Assembly (NCBI GenBank): GCA_025966315.1
Contig: JAOPUZ010000022.1
Span: 1-64,000 of the forward strand
Reading direction: 5' to 3'
Origin: Frankiales bacterium
Lineage (GTDB): Bacteria; Actinomycetota; Actinomycetes; Mycobacteriales; Jatrophihabitantaceae
DNA: 64,000 bases
Shown here: positions 28,878 through 37,474 of the stretch, one piece after another
Position numbering within the stretch: position 1 is the first letter of the stretch
Layout: each line of letters starts with the position of its first letter
Position numbers and translations under genes: made by a program
Notes under the pieces: model-generated
Database searches by the model: none
Told to the model about the DNA's origin: nothing
The model's input: only the letters and a program-made list of their open reading frames with translations

Positions 28878-30197
28878 ATGACCACGATGGCCAAGGGATC
28901 CAACGTCGCCCTTTCCGCCGCGTCCGTGCGAGCCACGCTCACGTGGAGCGCCTTGCCCGGGGTACCCGACATCGACTTCTCCGCTCTGTTGCTCACCGCC
29001 GAGGGCAAGGTCCGCTCGGACGCGGACTTTGTCTTCTACAACCAGCCGCAGCACGCGGTTTCCGCCGTTCGGCATCTCGGCAAGAGCCGCAACGCTGACG
29101 CTCTGCAGGTCACGTTCAACGGTATCGAAGCGGACATCGACCGCGTCCTGTTCGCCGCGTCGGTCGACGGCGGCACCTTCGGCGCGGTTCCGGATCTGCA
29201 GGTCGTGCTGACCGACGATGCGAACTCCGCTGAGCTTGCCCGGTTCGCCATGACGGCGACGACCGAGACCGCCTTCCTCACCGGTGAGCTGTACCGGCGG
29301 TCCGGGCAATGGAAATTCCGCGCGGTCGGTCAGGGCTATTCCACCGGCCTGGCTGGGCTGGCGACCGACTTCGGCATAACGGTTGAGGCCGAACCAGAAT
29401 CCGTGCCGCCCGCGCCTATCCCGCCATCGACGGCGCCGCCCTGGCAGGCCGGCCCTCAAGTGCCGCCCGCGCCTGTACCGCCATCGACGGCGCCGCCCTG
29501 GCAGGCCGGCCCTCAAGTGCCGCCCGCGCCTATCCCGCCGTCGGCGGCGCCGCCCTGGCAGGCCGGGCCCCCCACTGAGGCAGCAGCCGCTGCGCCGGCG
29601 GCGCCGAGCGGTCCAGTGAATCTCGACAAAGGCCGGGTCAACCTGCGAAAGAACGAGCGGGTCAACCTGGTAAAGAACGGTGCGCCGGCGCTGACCCAGG
29701 TGGTGATGGGGCTGGGCTGGGATCCTGCTGCCGGTCGACGCGCGATCGATCTGGACGCCTCGGTCATCGCCTTCAACGCTCAGCTCACGCAACTCGAAGT
29801 GGTCTGGTTCATGAACAAGAAAGCGTTTGGTGGAGCGATTCGGCATACCGGAGACAACGTGACCGGTGCGGGTGAGGGCGACGACGAACAGATCAAGATC
29901 GACCTGTCAAAATTGCCGGCCGACGTTGCCTACTTGATGTTCACCATCAATTCCTTCCGTGGCCAACAGTTCACGGAGATCGCTCGGGCGTTCTGCCGAC
30001 TGGTCGACGGACGCGGTGGGAGCGAACTCGTTCGGTTTGAACTATCCGGAGCTCAGCCGCGCACCGGTGTCCTGATGGCCGTGCTGTCGCGCGCATCGGC
30101 TGGCACCTGGGACATGCGCGCGCTGGGCGAGTTCCACGACGGCAAGACGGTAAAGGCAATGGTGGGACCGGCAGCGGAACTGCTGCGTCGCGGTTAG
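28878..30197 (+). CDS. Double TerD-domain protein with repetitive Pro-rich linker
   Basis: This 439-residue protein consists of TerD domain 1 (about 1-172, starting [10 protein letters not shown]), a Pro/Ala-rich linker (about 173-245) made of three 19-residue repeats, and TerD domain 2 (about 250-437). Domain 2 has the acidic calcium loop [16 protein letters not shown]; in domain 1 the equivalent region ([14 protein letters not shown]) has lost it. TerD domains bind calcium and take part in tellurite/stress responses. I chose ATG 28878; the frame is open to 28458 but that part is antisense to the lyase. It is the only plus-strand gene in the ter locus. Confidence 0.85.
   Translation: MTTMAKGSNVALSAASVRATLTWSALPGVPDIDFSALLLTAEGKVRSDADFVFYNQPQHAVSAVRHLGKSRNADALQVTFNGIEADIDRVLFAASVDGGTFGAVPDLQVVLTDDANSAELARFAMTATTETAFLTGELYRRSGQWKFRAVGQGYSTGLAGLATDFGITVEAEPESVPPAPIPPSTAPPWQAGPQVPPAPVPPSTAPPWQAGPQVPPAPIPPSAAPPWQAGPPTEAAAAAPAAPSGPVNLDKGRVNLRKNERVNLVKNGAPALTQVVMGLGWDPAAGRRAIDLDASVIAFNAQLTQLEVVWFMNKKAFGGAIRHTGDNVTGAGEGDDEQIKIDLSKLPADVAYLMFTINSFRGQQFTEIARAFCRLVDGRGGSELVRFELSGAQPRTGVLMAVLSRASAGTWDMRALGEFHDGKTVKAMVGPAAELLRRG
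29403..29573 (+). repeat. Three 57-bp tandem repeats in the TerD linker
   Basis: Units begin at 29403, 29460 and 29517, each encoding [19 protein letters not shown] or a close variant. Copies 1 and 2 differ at only a few bases; copy 3 is slightly more diverged and ends differently. The repeat preserves frame, so copy number can change linker length without disrupting the protein. Confidence 0.92.
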
Positions 30198-30207
30198 CGC
30201 TAAGTCG

Positions 30208-31245
30208 TTAACGCTCACCGATCAGCGGCCGGCGATGGTCCACCCAGCTGATCCGATCGAATCCGTAGGCAGTGACGGCGGCTTGAACCCCGCCCTCGAA
30301 TTGCTCCATCTCAGCCCGCACCACGAATTCGCCGCGGATGTTGTAGACCGATTGCAAGACGCTGACCCGCGCCGATGGTGGGCGGTTCAGCAGTAGCTCG
30401 ATCTGGTCACCTCCCGTCGTGGTCGTGACCAGGGTGCCGGCCCAGTTCAGCGTGCCGCCGCTCTCGGAGAAGGCGTACACGATAAGGCGTTCGATCGTTC
30501 GCGACTGGACGAGGTCGATGGTTAGCCGCTCGAACTCGGTGTGTCCGGCGATGATCACCGGACGGCTTGAGTCGGCAGGCGCGGTAACGATGCCGCTCGA
30601 ATGCTGAACCACAGAAGACAGGCCGGACGACAGCTCGTAGGCGCAACCAAGCCTCAGGTCGCCGACGGCCGGCGAACAGACGGCCTCAATGCTGATCACA
30701 CCGACGCCGGACTGGATGCGGCTCAACGTCACGACGGGTTCGTTCGGGCTCAAAACCGTTGGCATGCCGCGGCGGGGCCGGCGCAGGTGAAGCCGTGCCG
30801 GTACCTGGCCGGGCCGCGGATCCACGCCCGGCGCAGCGGCCGTCGGCGCCGGAACGGACGACGCGGCAGCAGGCGGCGCGGGATCCGACCGTGGCGCACC
30901 GAGCGAGGTCGGAATCGATAGGTCGAGCTCATTGGTGACGACCGGCTGCGGGGCCGGAGCGGGAGCCGTTGTGGTCGTCGGAGCGAGAGCCGCGGCGGGA
31001 GCGGTTGCGGGAGTCGCTGCGGTCGTCGGAGCGGGAGTCGCTGCGGGAGCCGCGGCGGGAGCCGTAGTGGTCGTCGGAGCGGGAGCCGCTGCGGTCGTCG
31101 CAGCCGCGTCCGCACGGCGACGCGTGCGCGAATGAATGAAGTCGGCCACGGCGCTGAGCGCGGGATCGGCGGAGGGCGGTTTCGATCGGTGCCGTAGAAA
31201 GGCCAGATCGTCTCGCCGCGGCGCGATTTCTGGTCTGGCGATCAT
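30208..31245 (-). CDS. Divergent TerD-like protein with Ala/Pro/Thr-rich N-terminal region
   Basis: This 345-residue protein begins with about 45 charged residues, then a low-complexity region (about 46-105) of APTTTTAPAAAPAATPAP type, another Pro-rich stretch, and a C-terminal TerD-like domain (about 165-340). The domain is recognisable by DLRLGCAYELSSGL, which parallels DLDLGCLYELTNGR in the gene at 36704. The calcium loop is absent (APADSSRPVIIAGHT). It is the last gene of the long ter operon, overlaps the preceding terD by 4 nt and ends 10 nt from the convergent double-TerD gene. Confidence 0.7.
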   Translation of the reverse strand: MIARPEIAPRRDDLAFLRHRSKPPSADPALSAVADFIHSRTRRRADAAATTAAAPAPTTTTAPAAAPAATPAPTTAATPATAPAAALAPTTTTAPAPAPQPVVTNELDLSIPTSLGAPRSDPAPPAAASSVPAPTAAAPGVDPRPGQVPARLHLRRPRRGMPTVLSPNEPVVTLSRIQSGVGVISIEAVCSPAVGDLRLGCAYELSSGLSSVVQHSSGIVTAPADSSRPVIIAGHTEFERLTIDLVQSRTIERLIVYAFSESGGTLNWAGTLVTTTTGGDQIELLLNRPPSARVSVLQSVYNIRGEFVVRAEMEQFEGGVQAAVTAYGFDRISWVDHRRPLIGER

Positions 31246-31805
31246 AGGGTGATGCCGTAGTCGGTGGCGATCCCCACGATGCCTTTGGAATATCCGTCAC
31301 CGATGACCTTGAACTTCCATTCGACGCCATGCCGGTAGAGCTCGCCCAATACCAGCGCGGTCTCCGATGTCAGCATGGGGGCGAGGTCTTCCGACCGAAC
31401 AAGTTCGGCGTTGTCGACGGCGTTGAGAACCCTGATACGGCAGCTCCGCAACTGCCCCAGGGAACGCCGTTGGGCGATGCCCTCGTTGAGATACATCACG
31501 ACCACGATGCGCTCCACGTCAGGCGGGACGCTCGGCAGGTCGACCTCGATCTGCTCGTTGTCCTCCCCCAGCGCCGCATCCCGCTGGGCAACGGATTCGT
31601 CCGGCGAGCTCAGCTGATTGAAGAAGACGAAATGCTCGTCGGACAGGGCTCGGCCGGCGTGGTCGCACAGGATTGTGGCGACGACCAAGTTGTTGGTCAG
31701 GACCTTCTCTGCGCCCGCCGTGAACTCGACCCCCAGGACGATCGAGCGAAGCGACGGAATCTCCTGCGTCAGAGCTACGTTCGAGCCACGAATCATGTCT
31801 GCCAT
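31242..31805 (-). CDS. TerD-family protein with degenerate calcium loop
   Basis: This 187-residue protein has normal TerD length. Recognisable parts are IRGSNVALTQ at the start, DEHFVFFNQL, and the C-terminal LGELYRHGVEWKFKVIGDGY ending in GIATDYGITL. The calcium loop, normally HTGDNxTGxGxGDDE, reads SVAQRDAALGEDNEQ, so metal binding is doubtful. It directly abuts the stop of the 31806 gene. The protein probably serves as a structural partner of canonical TerD proteins. Confidence 0.88.
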   Translation of the reverse strand: MADMIRGSNVALTQEIPSLRSIVLGVEFTAGAEKVLTNNLVVATILCDHAGRALSDEHFVFFNQLSSPDESVAQRDAALGEDNEQIEVDLPSVPPDVERIVVVMYLNEGIAQRRSLGQLRSCRIRVLNAVDNAELVRSEDLAPMLTSETALVLGELYRHGVEWKFKVIGDGYSKGIVGIATDYGITL

Positions 31806-32306
31806 CTAGAGATCCAGATCCGAACCGGCGAACTTGGTCCGCAGAAAGGTCCCTTGGGTCATCAGCGCGTCGATGTCCAGGTTCCGCGCCGCGGTCAGCA
31901 CCAGGTCGGCCGAGATCTGCAGGGCCTCTATCTGCTCCAGGAGCGACTGGGTGGCCGTCAGCGCCGAGGGACGAGGTGAGTCGCGCAGTTCCTCGTCGAC
32001 CGCAAGATATGTTCGTATGGTCGTCGGGAGGTAGTCCGTAAGCGTGCTCCGGATGTTGATGACGGCGTAAACGTCGAGCGGACGAACGTCTGAGGTGCTG
32101 ATGATTTCGCGCAGGGTATCGGTCACGCGTCGGGCGTTGACGACCGCCTCGCCGGGTAGCCGCCCGGAGTTCTGGTTGATCATCCGGACGGCGTCGAACA
32201 CCAGACCGCGCAGGGCGTCCGGGCTATCGCTTACATCGGGCTCAGCCGACGCCGACGCCGATGGCAACCCGGCAGCAGGCCCTCGCTCTCTCCGAAATCG
32301 GCTCAT
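31806..32306 (-). CDS. TelA-associated protein of unknown function
   Basis: This 166-residue protein is mostly helical, with DYLPTTIRTYLAVDEELR in the middle and SLLEQIEALQISADLVLTAA near the end. In many bacteria telA is paired with an xpaC-type gene that has a comparable helix with a YLP motif, and this protein occupies that place, 71 nt after telA. Homology to XpaC is an inference from position and a short motif only. No membrane segment or enzymatic motif is visible. Confidence 0.6.
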   Translation of the reverse strand: MSRFRRERGPAAGLPSASASAEPDVSDSPDALRGLVFDAVRMINQNSGRLPGEAVVNARRVTDTLREIISTSDVRPLDVYAVINIRSTLTDYLPTTIRTYLAVDEELRDSPRPSALTATQSLLEQIEALQISADLVLTAARNLDIDALMTQGTFLRTKFAGSDLDL

Positions 32307-32377
32307 ACTTCAGTTCCCACATCTCGCGACTGAATGGCGTATTTGCAACCGGCAACCCGCAGCCCGCGGAAGGAGAT

Positions 32378-33598
32378 TCAGGCCGATAGCTCGCCGCGAC
32401 GGGTTCGCTCCAGGTACGGCTTGGCGCGTTCAATCTGTCCCTCCAGCGCGTTGACCGTCTGGGCCATCGAGTCGACCGCCTGGGCACGAAACGTGTCCAC
32501 CGCGTCCATGGTTGCAAATACATTGTCGAATGCAGCTTGCAGCTTGGCCACTTCGATGGTTGAGGAAGCCGCCTGTTCGTTGATGGCGCCACCCTGCAGC
32601 TTGAGTTGTTCGGAGGTGGACTCGATCAGGTTGGACGTGACGGTGTTCAGCGCATTGATCTGATCGAGGACCAATTTCTGGCGGGACAGGGCCTGCGAGA
32701 CGATGACGGCGATGCGCAGCGCAGCGATTGTTGTGGTCTGCGCGCGATCGACCCCCTTGATCAGCTCGATGTTGTTCTTACGGATCAGGTCGAGCGCCAT
32801 GTAGCCCTGCACGTTGACTGCCATCTGGGTCATGAGGTCCTGGCGGCGTTGCCGGATCGGGAACAGTGCGTCGGACCGCATGATGTTGGCGTTCTCGGTC
32901 TGGCCGGCGGCTTCCAGTTCGCCGACCTTGCGCTCAACGGCGCCGTCGAGAGCACTCGCCAGCGTGTTGTACTCGCTGATCTTGCCCATGGTGGTCCACA
33001 TGTTGGCCTTCTCGGTGTCGATGGCCGCATTGTCTTTGCGCAGCTCGTCCTGACCGGAGGCCAACGCCTTGATGATGGCGTCGATATGGGACTGGGCGGA
33101 GCGGTACTTGTCGAAGTACCGGTCCACCTTGTCCCCTCCGGGCAGCCACTTGAGCAGTTTCTTTACCCCGGACAGGTCCGATCGCTTCGGGTCCAGGTCA
33201 GTGACGGTGTGCCGCAGATCGACGAGGGTGTTCGAAACTCGACTCTGGGCGTCGCCACCCTTACCCTTGCCCACCGCCGCGGCCGGACGGTCGAGCATCC
33301 GGTTCGACATGGCTGCGGCCGCGCGCATGTCGTTGTCACCCATCGTGGTGATCTGGGCAACCTTCTGCGAAAACTCCGGAGATTTCGGATCCAGCGCGGC
33401 CAGGCCGTCGACGAACTGTTCCGCCTTCGACCGGAGTTCCACCTGCTTGGCGTCGTCGACCGGTAAGGCGCCGGCGGCCTGTTCGGCCTCGACGACGACG
33501 ACCGGAGCCGGCGGCTGGAGGACGAGGACGGCGCCTGACGGCTGGGCCGGTGCGCTGGTCGGGGTGGCAGGGGTGGATCCGAGATCAAGTTCGGACAT
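32378..33598 (-). CDS. telA: Toxic anion resistance protein TelA
   Basis: This 406-residue protein matches the TelA (toxic anion resistance) family. A Pro-rich N-terminus is followed by long helices: AEQFVDGLAALDPKSPEFSQ, the KLLKWLPGGDKVDRYFDKYR signature, LFPIRQRRQDLMTQMAVNVQ, GVDRAQTTTIAALRIAVIVS, and a long coiled-coil end. TelA is linked to tellurite and envelope-stress resistance; the mechanism is unclear. It lies in the long ter operon between terD (33691) and the probable partner gene (31806). Confidence 0.95.
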   Translation of the reverse strand: MSELDLGSTPATPTSAPAQPSGAVLVLQPPAPVVVVEAEQAAGALPVDDAKQVELRSKAEQFVDGLAALDPKSPEFSQKVAQITTMGDNDMRAAAAMSNRMLDRPAAAVGKGKGGDAQSRVSNTLVDLRHTVTDLDPKRSDLSGVKKLLKWLPGGDKVDRYFDKYRSAQSHIDAIIKALASGQDELRKDNAAIDTEKANMWTTMGKISEYNTLASALDGAVERKVGELEAAGQTENANIMRSDALFPIRQRRQDLMTQMAVNVQGYMALDLIRKNNIELIKGVDRAQTTTIAALRIAVIVSQALSRQKLVLDQINALNTVTSNLIESTSEQLKLQGGAINEQAASSTIEVAKLQAAFDNVFATMDAVDTFRAQAVDSMAQTVNALEGQIERAKPYLERTRRGELSA

Positions 33599-33690
33599 GC
33601 TGGCGATCTCCTTGGGACGTGTTGAAACATGCGAGGGGACAATCTTCTCGTACCACTACCGCTGAGCCACCCGCCACACAGATTTTGGCG

Positions 33691-34269
33691 TCACAGCTGG
33701 CCGGCGAGCGCCGGGAGCAGGTCGTGAAAGGTCCGCCCGGTGGCCGGTATGCCCAGCGCGGTCATGGTCCAACCCGAACCGTCTCGCGACAGCTTCGCCA
33801 TGATCTGTGCCGTATGGGCGCCGCTGCCGGTGAGGTTGTACTTGGCGATTTCGGCATCTGCCGACGTCTCGTCCAGCAGCCGACAGTGGGCGTTCTCGAT
33901 CTGCGAGAAGGTCTGGCCGGTGAAGGAGTTCACGGTGAAGACGAGGGTGCTGATCTGTGCCGGCACGTGAGCAAGGTCGACCTGGATCGATTCGTCGTCC
34001 CCCTCACCGGCGCCGGTCCGGTTGTCGCCGGTGTGGTGAACGGAGCCATCCTTGGAGTCGAGTTGCTGGAACCAGATCTGATCGACCAGGCGGCCGCTTG
34101 CGTCGAACAGCAGGGCGGAGGCGTCCAGGTCGATGCTCTGGGACTTCGAGCCGAACAGCCCGCGCTTCTTGACGGCGTCCCACCCGAGCCCCATCCGGAC
34201 CTTGGACAGCGTGCCGCCACCCTGCTTCTCGAGCGAGACCCGCTGTCCCTTGCTCAAATTCACCGTCAT
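33691..34269 (-). CDS. terD: TerD, canonical calcium-binding form
   Basis: This 192-residue protein is a canonical TerD: NLSKGQRVSLEKQGGGTLSK, GLGWDAVKK, SIDLDASALLFD and the intact acidic loop [16 protein letters not shown], then FTVNSFTGQTFSQIENAHCR. I prefer ATG 34269, which gives the standard length, over a GTG at 34281 whose ribosome site would overlap the start codon. It lies between the DUF475 and telA genes. Confidence 0.93.
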   Translation of the reverse strand: MTVNLSKGQRVSLEKQGGGTLSKVRMGLGWDAVKKRGLFGSKSQSIDLDASALLFDASGRLVDQIWFQQLDSKDGSVHHTGDNRTGAGEGDDESIQVDLAHVPAQISTLVFTVNSFTGQTFSQIENAHCRLLDETSADAEIAKYNLTGSGAHTAQIMAKLSRDGSGWTMTALGIPATGRTFHDLLPALAGQL

Positions 34270-34314
34270 TACACCGGTCACCCTTCGCGAGATGGATCGC
34301 CGCCACGGGCGCCG

Positions 34315-35487
34315 TCAGGGCGCCTGCCGCGATGCCGTCTCCAGATTACTGCCCAAGTCCGCAGTCCGCGCTGAGGTCGTATCCGAGCTGTCTTCGCGAA
34401 GTGCGCGCCGGTTTCGGATGGTCGAGGAGATCAGGGCCAGCAGGATGAAGCCCACGCCAACGAGGCCGGTGACGACCTCGGGCACCTCATAGGTGATGGT
34501 GATGAGCAGAATTACCGCCAGCGCCCCAATCGCCCAGTGCGCGCCGTGCTCGAGGTAGCGGAATTCGCTCAGCGTGCCCTTGCGAACCAGGAAGACGGTC
34601 AGCGACCGGATGTACATCGCCCCGATACCCAGCCCGATAGCGATGATGATCGGATCGGAGGTGATGGCGAATGCGCCGATGACGCCGTCGAAACTGAAGG
34701 TTGCATCGAGCACCTCGAGGAACAGGAAGACCCCGAACGCGGCGCGTCCGGCCAGGCCGACCATGACCTTGGCGGACCCTGGCGTGCGGTCCGTGCCAAC
34801 CCCGGTTCCGGACTCCTCGGCGCCAGAATGCTCGGCGTTGTCCAGGTCGGCTTCGAACATCCCGCCCAGGCTGTTCACCACGAGGTAGGTGATTAGACCG
34901 AAGGTGCCGGCGAGAAAGACGCTCGAAGTCTTGTCCTCGTGAGCGATGAAGGTGGCGGCGAGCGCGAGCACGATACCGGACACCACGACGGCAATACGGT
35001 CCACGCGTCCGATACGGGCCAGCGGTCGCTCCAGCCAGGACAGCCAGGTGATCTCACGCTCCTCGAATACGAAGTCGAGGAACAGCGTCAACAGGAATAT
35101 GCCGCCGAAGGCCGCGATCGCCGGGTGCGCGTCATGCAGCAGGTTTGCGTACGTACCCGGAGTGTGGACGCTGCCACCATCCAGGGCCAGGTGATAGGCC
35201 GTCACCGGACTGATCTTGGCGGTGAGGCAGACGATGACGACGGGGAACAGCAGCCGCATACCGAATACAGCGATGAGCACGCCCACGGTAAGAAACAACT
35301 TCTGCCAGTAGGCGTTCAGCCGCGCCACGTGTTTGGCATTGACGACCGCGTTGTCGAATGAGACCGAAATCTCGAGGATCGCCAGAATCAGCGCGACCGT
35401 GAAGCCAGTCATCCCACCATAGAAATAGGCCAAGACCAGCCCGATGGCGGTGACGCCGAGGGAGGCTCCGAACGTTCTCAATAACAT
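34315..35487 (-). CDS. DUF475/TerC-superfamily membrane protein
   Basis: This 390-residue protein has about nine membrane segments. LEISVSFDNAVVNAKHVARL carries the membrane-embedded acidic residues (E, D) typical of TerC-type proteins, and a second copy in the C-terminal half reads LEVLDATFSFDGVIGAFAIT. The middle cytoplasmic loop is rich in acidic residues (EADLDNAEHSGAEESG). TerC-superfamily proteins are proposed metal transporters or membrane hubs for Ter complexes, and related ones export manganese. It would anchor the soluble TerD/TerB/TelA proteins at the membrane. Confidence 0.9.
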   Translation of the reverse strand: MLLRTFGASLGVTAIGLVLAYFYGGMTGFTVALILAILEISVSFDNAVVNAKHVARLNAYWQKLFLTVGVLIAVFGMRLLFPVVIVCLTAKISPVTAYHLALDGGSVHTPGTYANLLHDAHPAIAAFGGIFLLTLFLDFVFEEREITWLSWLERPLARIGRVDRIAVVVSGIVLALAATFIAHEDKTSSVFLAGTFGLITYLVVNSLGGMFEADLDNAEHSGAEESGTGVGTDRTPGSAKVMVGLAGRAAFGVFLFLEVLDATFSFDGVIGAFAITSDPIIIAIGLGIGAMYIRSLTVFLVRKGTLSEFRYLEHGAHWAIGALAVILLITITYEVPEVVTGLVGVGFILLALISSTIRNRRALREDSSDTTSARTADLGSNLETASRQAP

Positions 35488-35545
35488 TTAGATTCCTTGC
35501 AGATAGGAGCCCGCGGGCGGGTAACTTCGTTTTCGCGGGGACTCA

Positions 35546-35609
35546 ATGGCGTGGTTAGTCGATGGCGTGGTTAGTCGATGGCGTGGTGAGTCAATGGTGT
35601 GGTGAGTTA
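35546..35609. repeat. Four 16-bp tandem repeats between the ATP-grasp and DUF475 genes
   Basis: Units ATGGCGTGGTTAGTCG begin at 35546 and 35562 (identical); units at 35578 and 35594 carry a few substitutions. The last unit contains the ATP-grasp stop codon (35607-35609). The array fills about half of the 119-nt space between the genes. The 16-bp unit is not a multiple of three, so copy number changes shift frame beyond the stop. Confidence 0.88.
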
Positions 35610-36707
35610 GTGGTGCTGTGCGATCGCCGGCACCGATCTCGCACCGCGCTGTGGTCGCAACGCCGGGACGGTCGTGTAGCAGATGTCGTGTCGTGTCGGG
35701 CCGACCGACGGGTCCTGACCGAGGACCATCCGCACGGCCGCCCAAGCCAGATTGACCCCGGCCAATGCCGTCTGAAACAGACCGGCCGACATCCGCGTGT
35801 TGACCTCGAGCAAATATGGCACCGGTGCTGCGTCCTGCGGAGCCTGCCAGTAACGAAGTTGGGTGTTGGAGACATAGCTCAGCCGATGCGCACGCACCAA
35901 CGCCTCGGCCACGTCCTGCGCGGCCTGGTCGAAAACGATGGCGCGCTGTCGGCACGATTTGCTACGCCCGACTGAGGCAATCGTGATCCCATCGGTGTCG
36001 GCGAGTAGGTCGACGCTGATCTCGGGACCGGGTAAGTAGGGCAACATCAGCAACGGTGGAATCGAACGACCTGCTGCCGCCGCGCAATCGATTGCCTCGG
36101 CGACCGCCCGAACGGACACGGTCGGGCTGAGCGGCCCCAGGATGTCGACTAGCAGCGGCGCCCGATGGTCAAGAATTCGGAACCCCTCTGCACCCGCACC
36201 GGTCACGGGCTTCAGGCAGATCTGCCCATACGCGAAAGACATTTCGTCGTACGCATCGAGCAGAGCCTGCGCCGACGTGATCACCCGATGGGGCGGAACC
36301 GGCAGGCCGCGCAGGGCGGCGTCAGCGTAGGTTTCTGCCTTATCGGCGAAGTGCCGTATCGCCGCGGCGGGTGGGGCCATAAGGGCCACGCCTTGGGCCG
36401 CGAACAGCTCACCGGCGCCGGCCAGCGAATCCATCTCCACGCGGGGTATGAAAACGTCGACGCCGTGCCTGGCCGTGAACTCCAACGCCCAAGAAACGTA
36501 GTCCTCGCCGGTGACATCGGCGTCCGGCTCCGCCGCAGCGACATCGCTGGCCTGCAGCATGGGCGAAGTCGGGTCAGAGTGAGTGGCAATCACCTTGACG
36601 GCCCGGCCATCCGGGTTGTCACGTAGCAGATCGATGACGTGCACGTTCGTGGCGTAGGTGCGGTTGAAGTAGATCGTCAACGGCGTCCGGCCGGACTGGA
36701 CGGTCAC
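35607..36707 (-). CDS. ATP-grasp domain protein of the ter operon
   Basis: This 366-residue protein begins PLTIYFNRTYATNVHVIDLL (preATP-grasp Rossmann part). ATP-grasp features include HFADKAETYADAALRGLPVP, ICLKPVTGAGAEGFRIL, LMLPYLPGPEISVDLLAD and LLEVNTRMSAGL, the last carrying the metal-binding Glu and Asn. ATP-grasp enzymes ligate a carboxylate to an amine or thiol via an acyl phosphate. In Ter loci they are predicted to act in metabolite synthesis with the PRTase and lyase genes. I chose GTG 36707, which overlaps the preceding stop as GTGA; the frame's upstream ATG lies inside the TerD-like gene. Confidence 0.85.
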   Translation of the reverse strand: MTVQSGRTPLTIYFNRTYATNVHVIDLLRDNPDGRAVKVIATHSDPTSPMLQASDVAAAEPDADVTGEDYVSWALEFTARHGVDVFIPRVEMDSLAGAGELFAAQGVALMAPPAAAIRHFADKAETYADAALRGLPVPPHRVITSAQALLDAYDEMSFAYGQICLKPVTGAGAEGFRILDHRAPLLVDILGPLSPTVSVRAVAEAIDCAAAAGRSIPPLLMLPYLPGPEISVDLLADTDGITIASVGRSKSCRQRAIVFDQAAQDVAEALVRAHRLSYVSNTQLRYWQAPQDAAPVPYLLEVNTRMSAGLFQTALAGVNLAWAAVRMVLGQDPSVGPTRHDICYTTVPALRPQRGARSVPAIAQHH

Positions 36708-37378
36708 TTGCGGCCGCGGGACCAGTTCATGCCCCAGCCGTAGGCCTTGTCCAGAGCATCCTGGGCTCCCTGGATGTAGCGCACCTCGCGGCGGACGGAT
36801 AACTGCCCGCCGTTGCCCTCGATCATCGCGATGGCACACATTCGGGAGCCGCCGGCCTGTTCGTCCAGACGTACCTCGATCGGTGCACCGTCGGCCGGTT
36901 CCAGGGTGACGACACCGTTGGCCTGATCGAAACTCGCGACACCCGTGTAAATGTTGGCGAAAACGAGGATTCGGCGGATGTCCTGGGCATGCGCGAGGTT
37001 GATATACATGTCTTCCCCGCCGACGTCCGCCCCCGACCGGTCATCACCGCTCAGGAGAATGAACGGTTCGCTGTCGAAGCTACCGAACATGTTGCCCAGC
37101 GCCTGTACGGCGCCTTTTCTTCCATTGGTCAACTCGTACAGGCAACCCAGATCGAGGTCGATACCGCTCGGCTCGTTCCGCCGCTTGAAAATGCTGGTAG
37201 TTGCGGGCGGCAGCGTGCGCGCGTCCCAGTTGAGGTTCACCCGCATTCGACCCGTCTGCTTCTTCAGCGAGACTGACGGGCTGGCCTTGGTCAGCGTGAC
37301 TTTAGTGAGCGACGCCGCCGCGGTCTGCGAAGCGGGACTGGAAGGGCTGGACGGCCGCTTGGTGTAGTCAATCGCCAT
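36704..37378 (-). CDS. TerD/TerA-like protein
   Basis: This 224-residue protein has a Ser/Thr-rich start, then TKASPSVSLKKQTGRMRVNL, GIDLDLGCLYELTNGRKGAV and a degenerate acidic region DDRSGADVGGEDMYIN in place of the canonical loop, ending in a positively charged tail after GWGMNWSR. Acidic residues remain, so altered metal binding is possible. The overall pattern resembles TerA/TerF-type members of the family. It follows a strong stem-loop after terD and overlaps the ATP-grasp gene by 4 nt. Confidence 0.82.
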   Translation of the reverse strand: MAIDYTKRPSSPSSPASQTAAASLTKVTLTKASPSVSLKKQTGRMRVNLNWDARTLPPATTSIFKRRNEPSGIDLDLGCLYELTNGRKGAVQALGNMFGSFDSEPFILLSGDDRSGADVGGEDMYINLAHAQDIRRILVFANIYTGVASFDQANGVVTLEPADGAPIEVRLDEQAGGSRMCAIAMIEGNGGQLSVRREVRYIQGAQDALDKAYGWGMNWSRGRK

Positions 37379-37416
37379 CAGATCTCCGCCTTTGGTTAAT
37401 GGCTATCACTTCGAGG

Positions 37417-37467
37417 AGCGTGCTGGTCCCTGCGCCTGCTTCCGGCGCAGGGACCGGCTAGCACGCT
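37417..37467. promoter_or_regulatory. Large stem-loop inside the ter operon
   Basis: GGTCCCTGCGCC (37425-37436) pairs perfectly with 37444-37455 across a 7-nt loop. After a 4-nt bulge, the outer AGCGTGCT (37417-37424) pairs with 37460-37467, giving 20 bp in all. It begins 8 nt after the terD stop on the minus strand. No T-run follows, so it is more likely an mRNA processing or stability element, or a partial terminator, setting TerB/TerD levels above downstream genes. Confidence 0.75.
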
Positions 37468-37474
37468 GAGCTGG

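Noticed and set aside
29403-29573. Tandem repeats considered as a CRISPR array
   Set aside because: The units are contiguous with no spacers and lie in frame inside a coding gene; the arrays at 35546, 41398 and 61318 likewise have no spacers.
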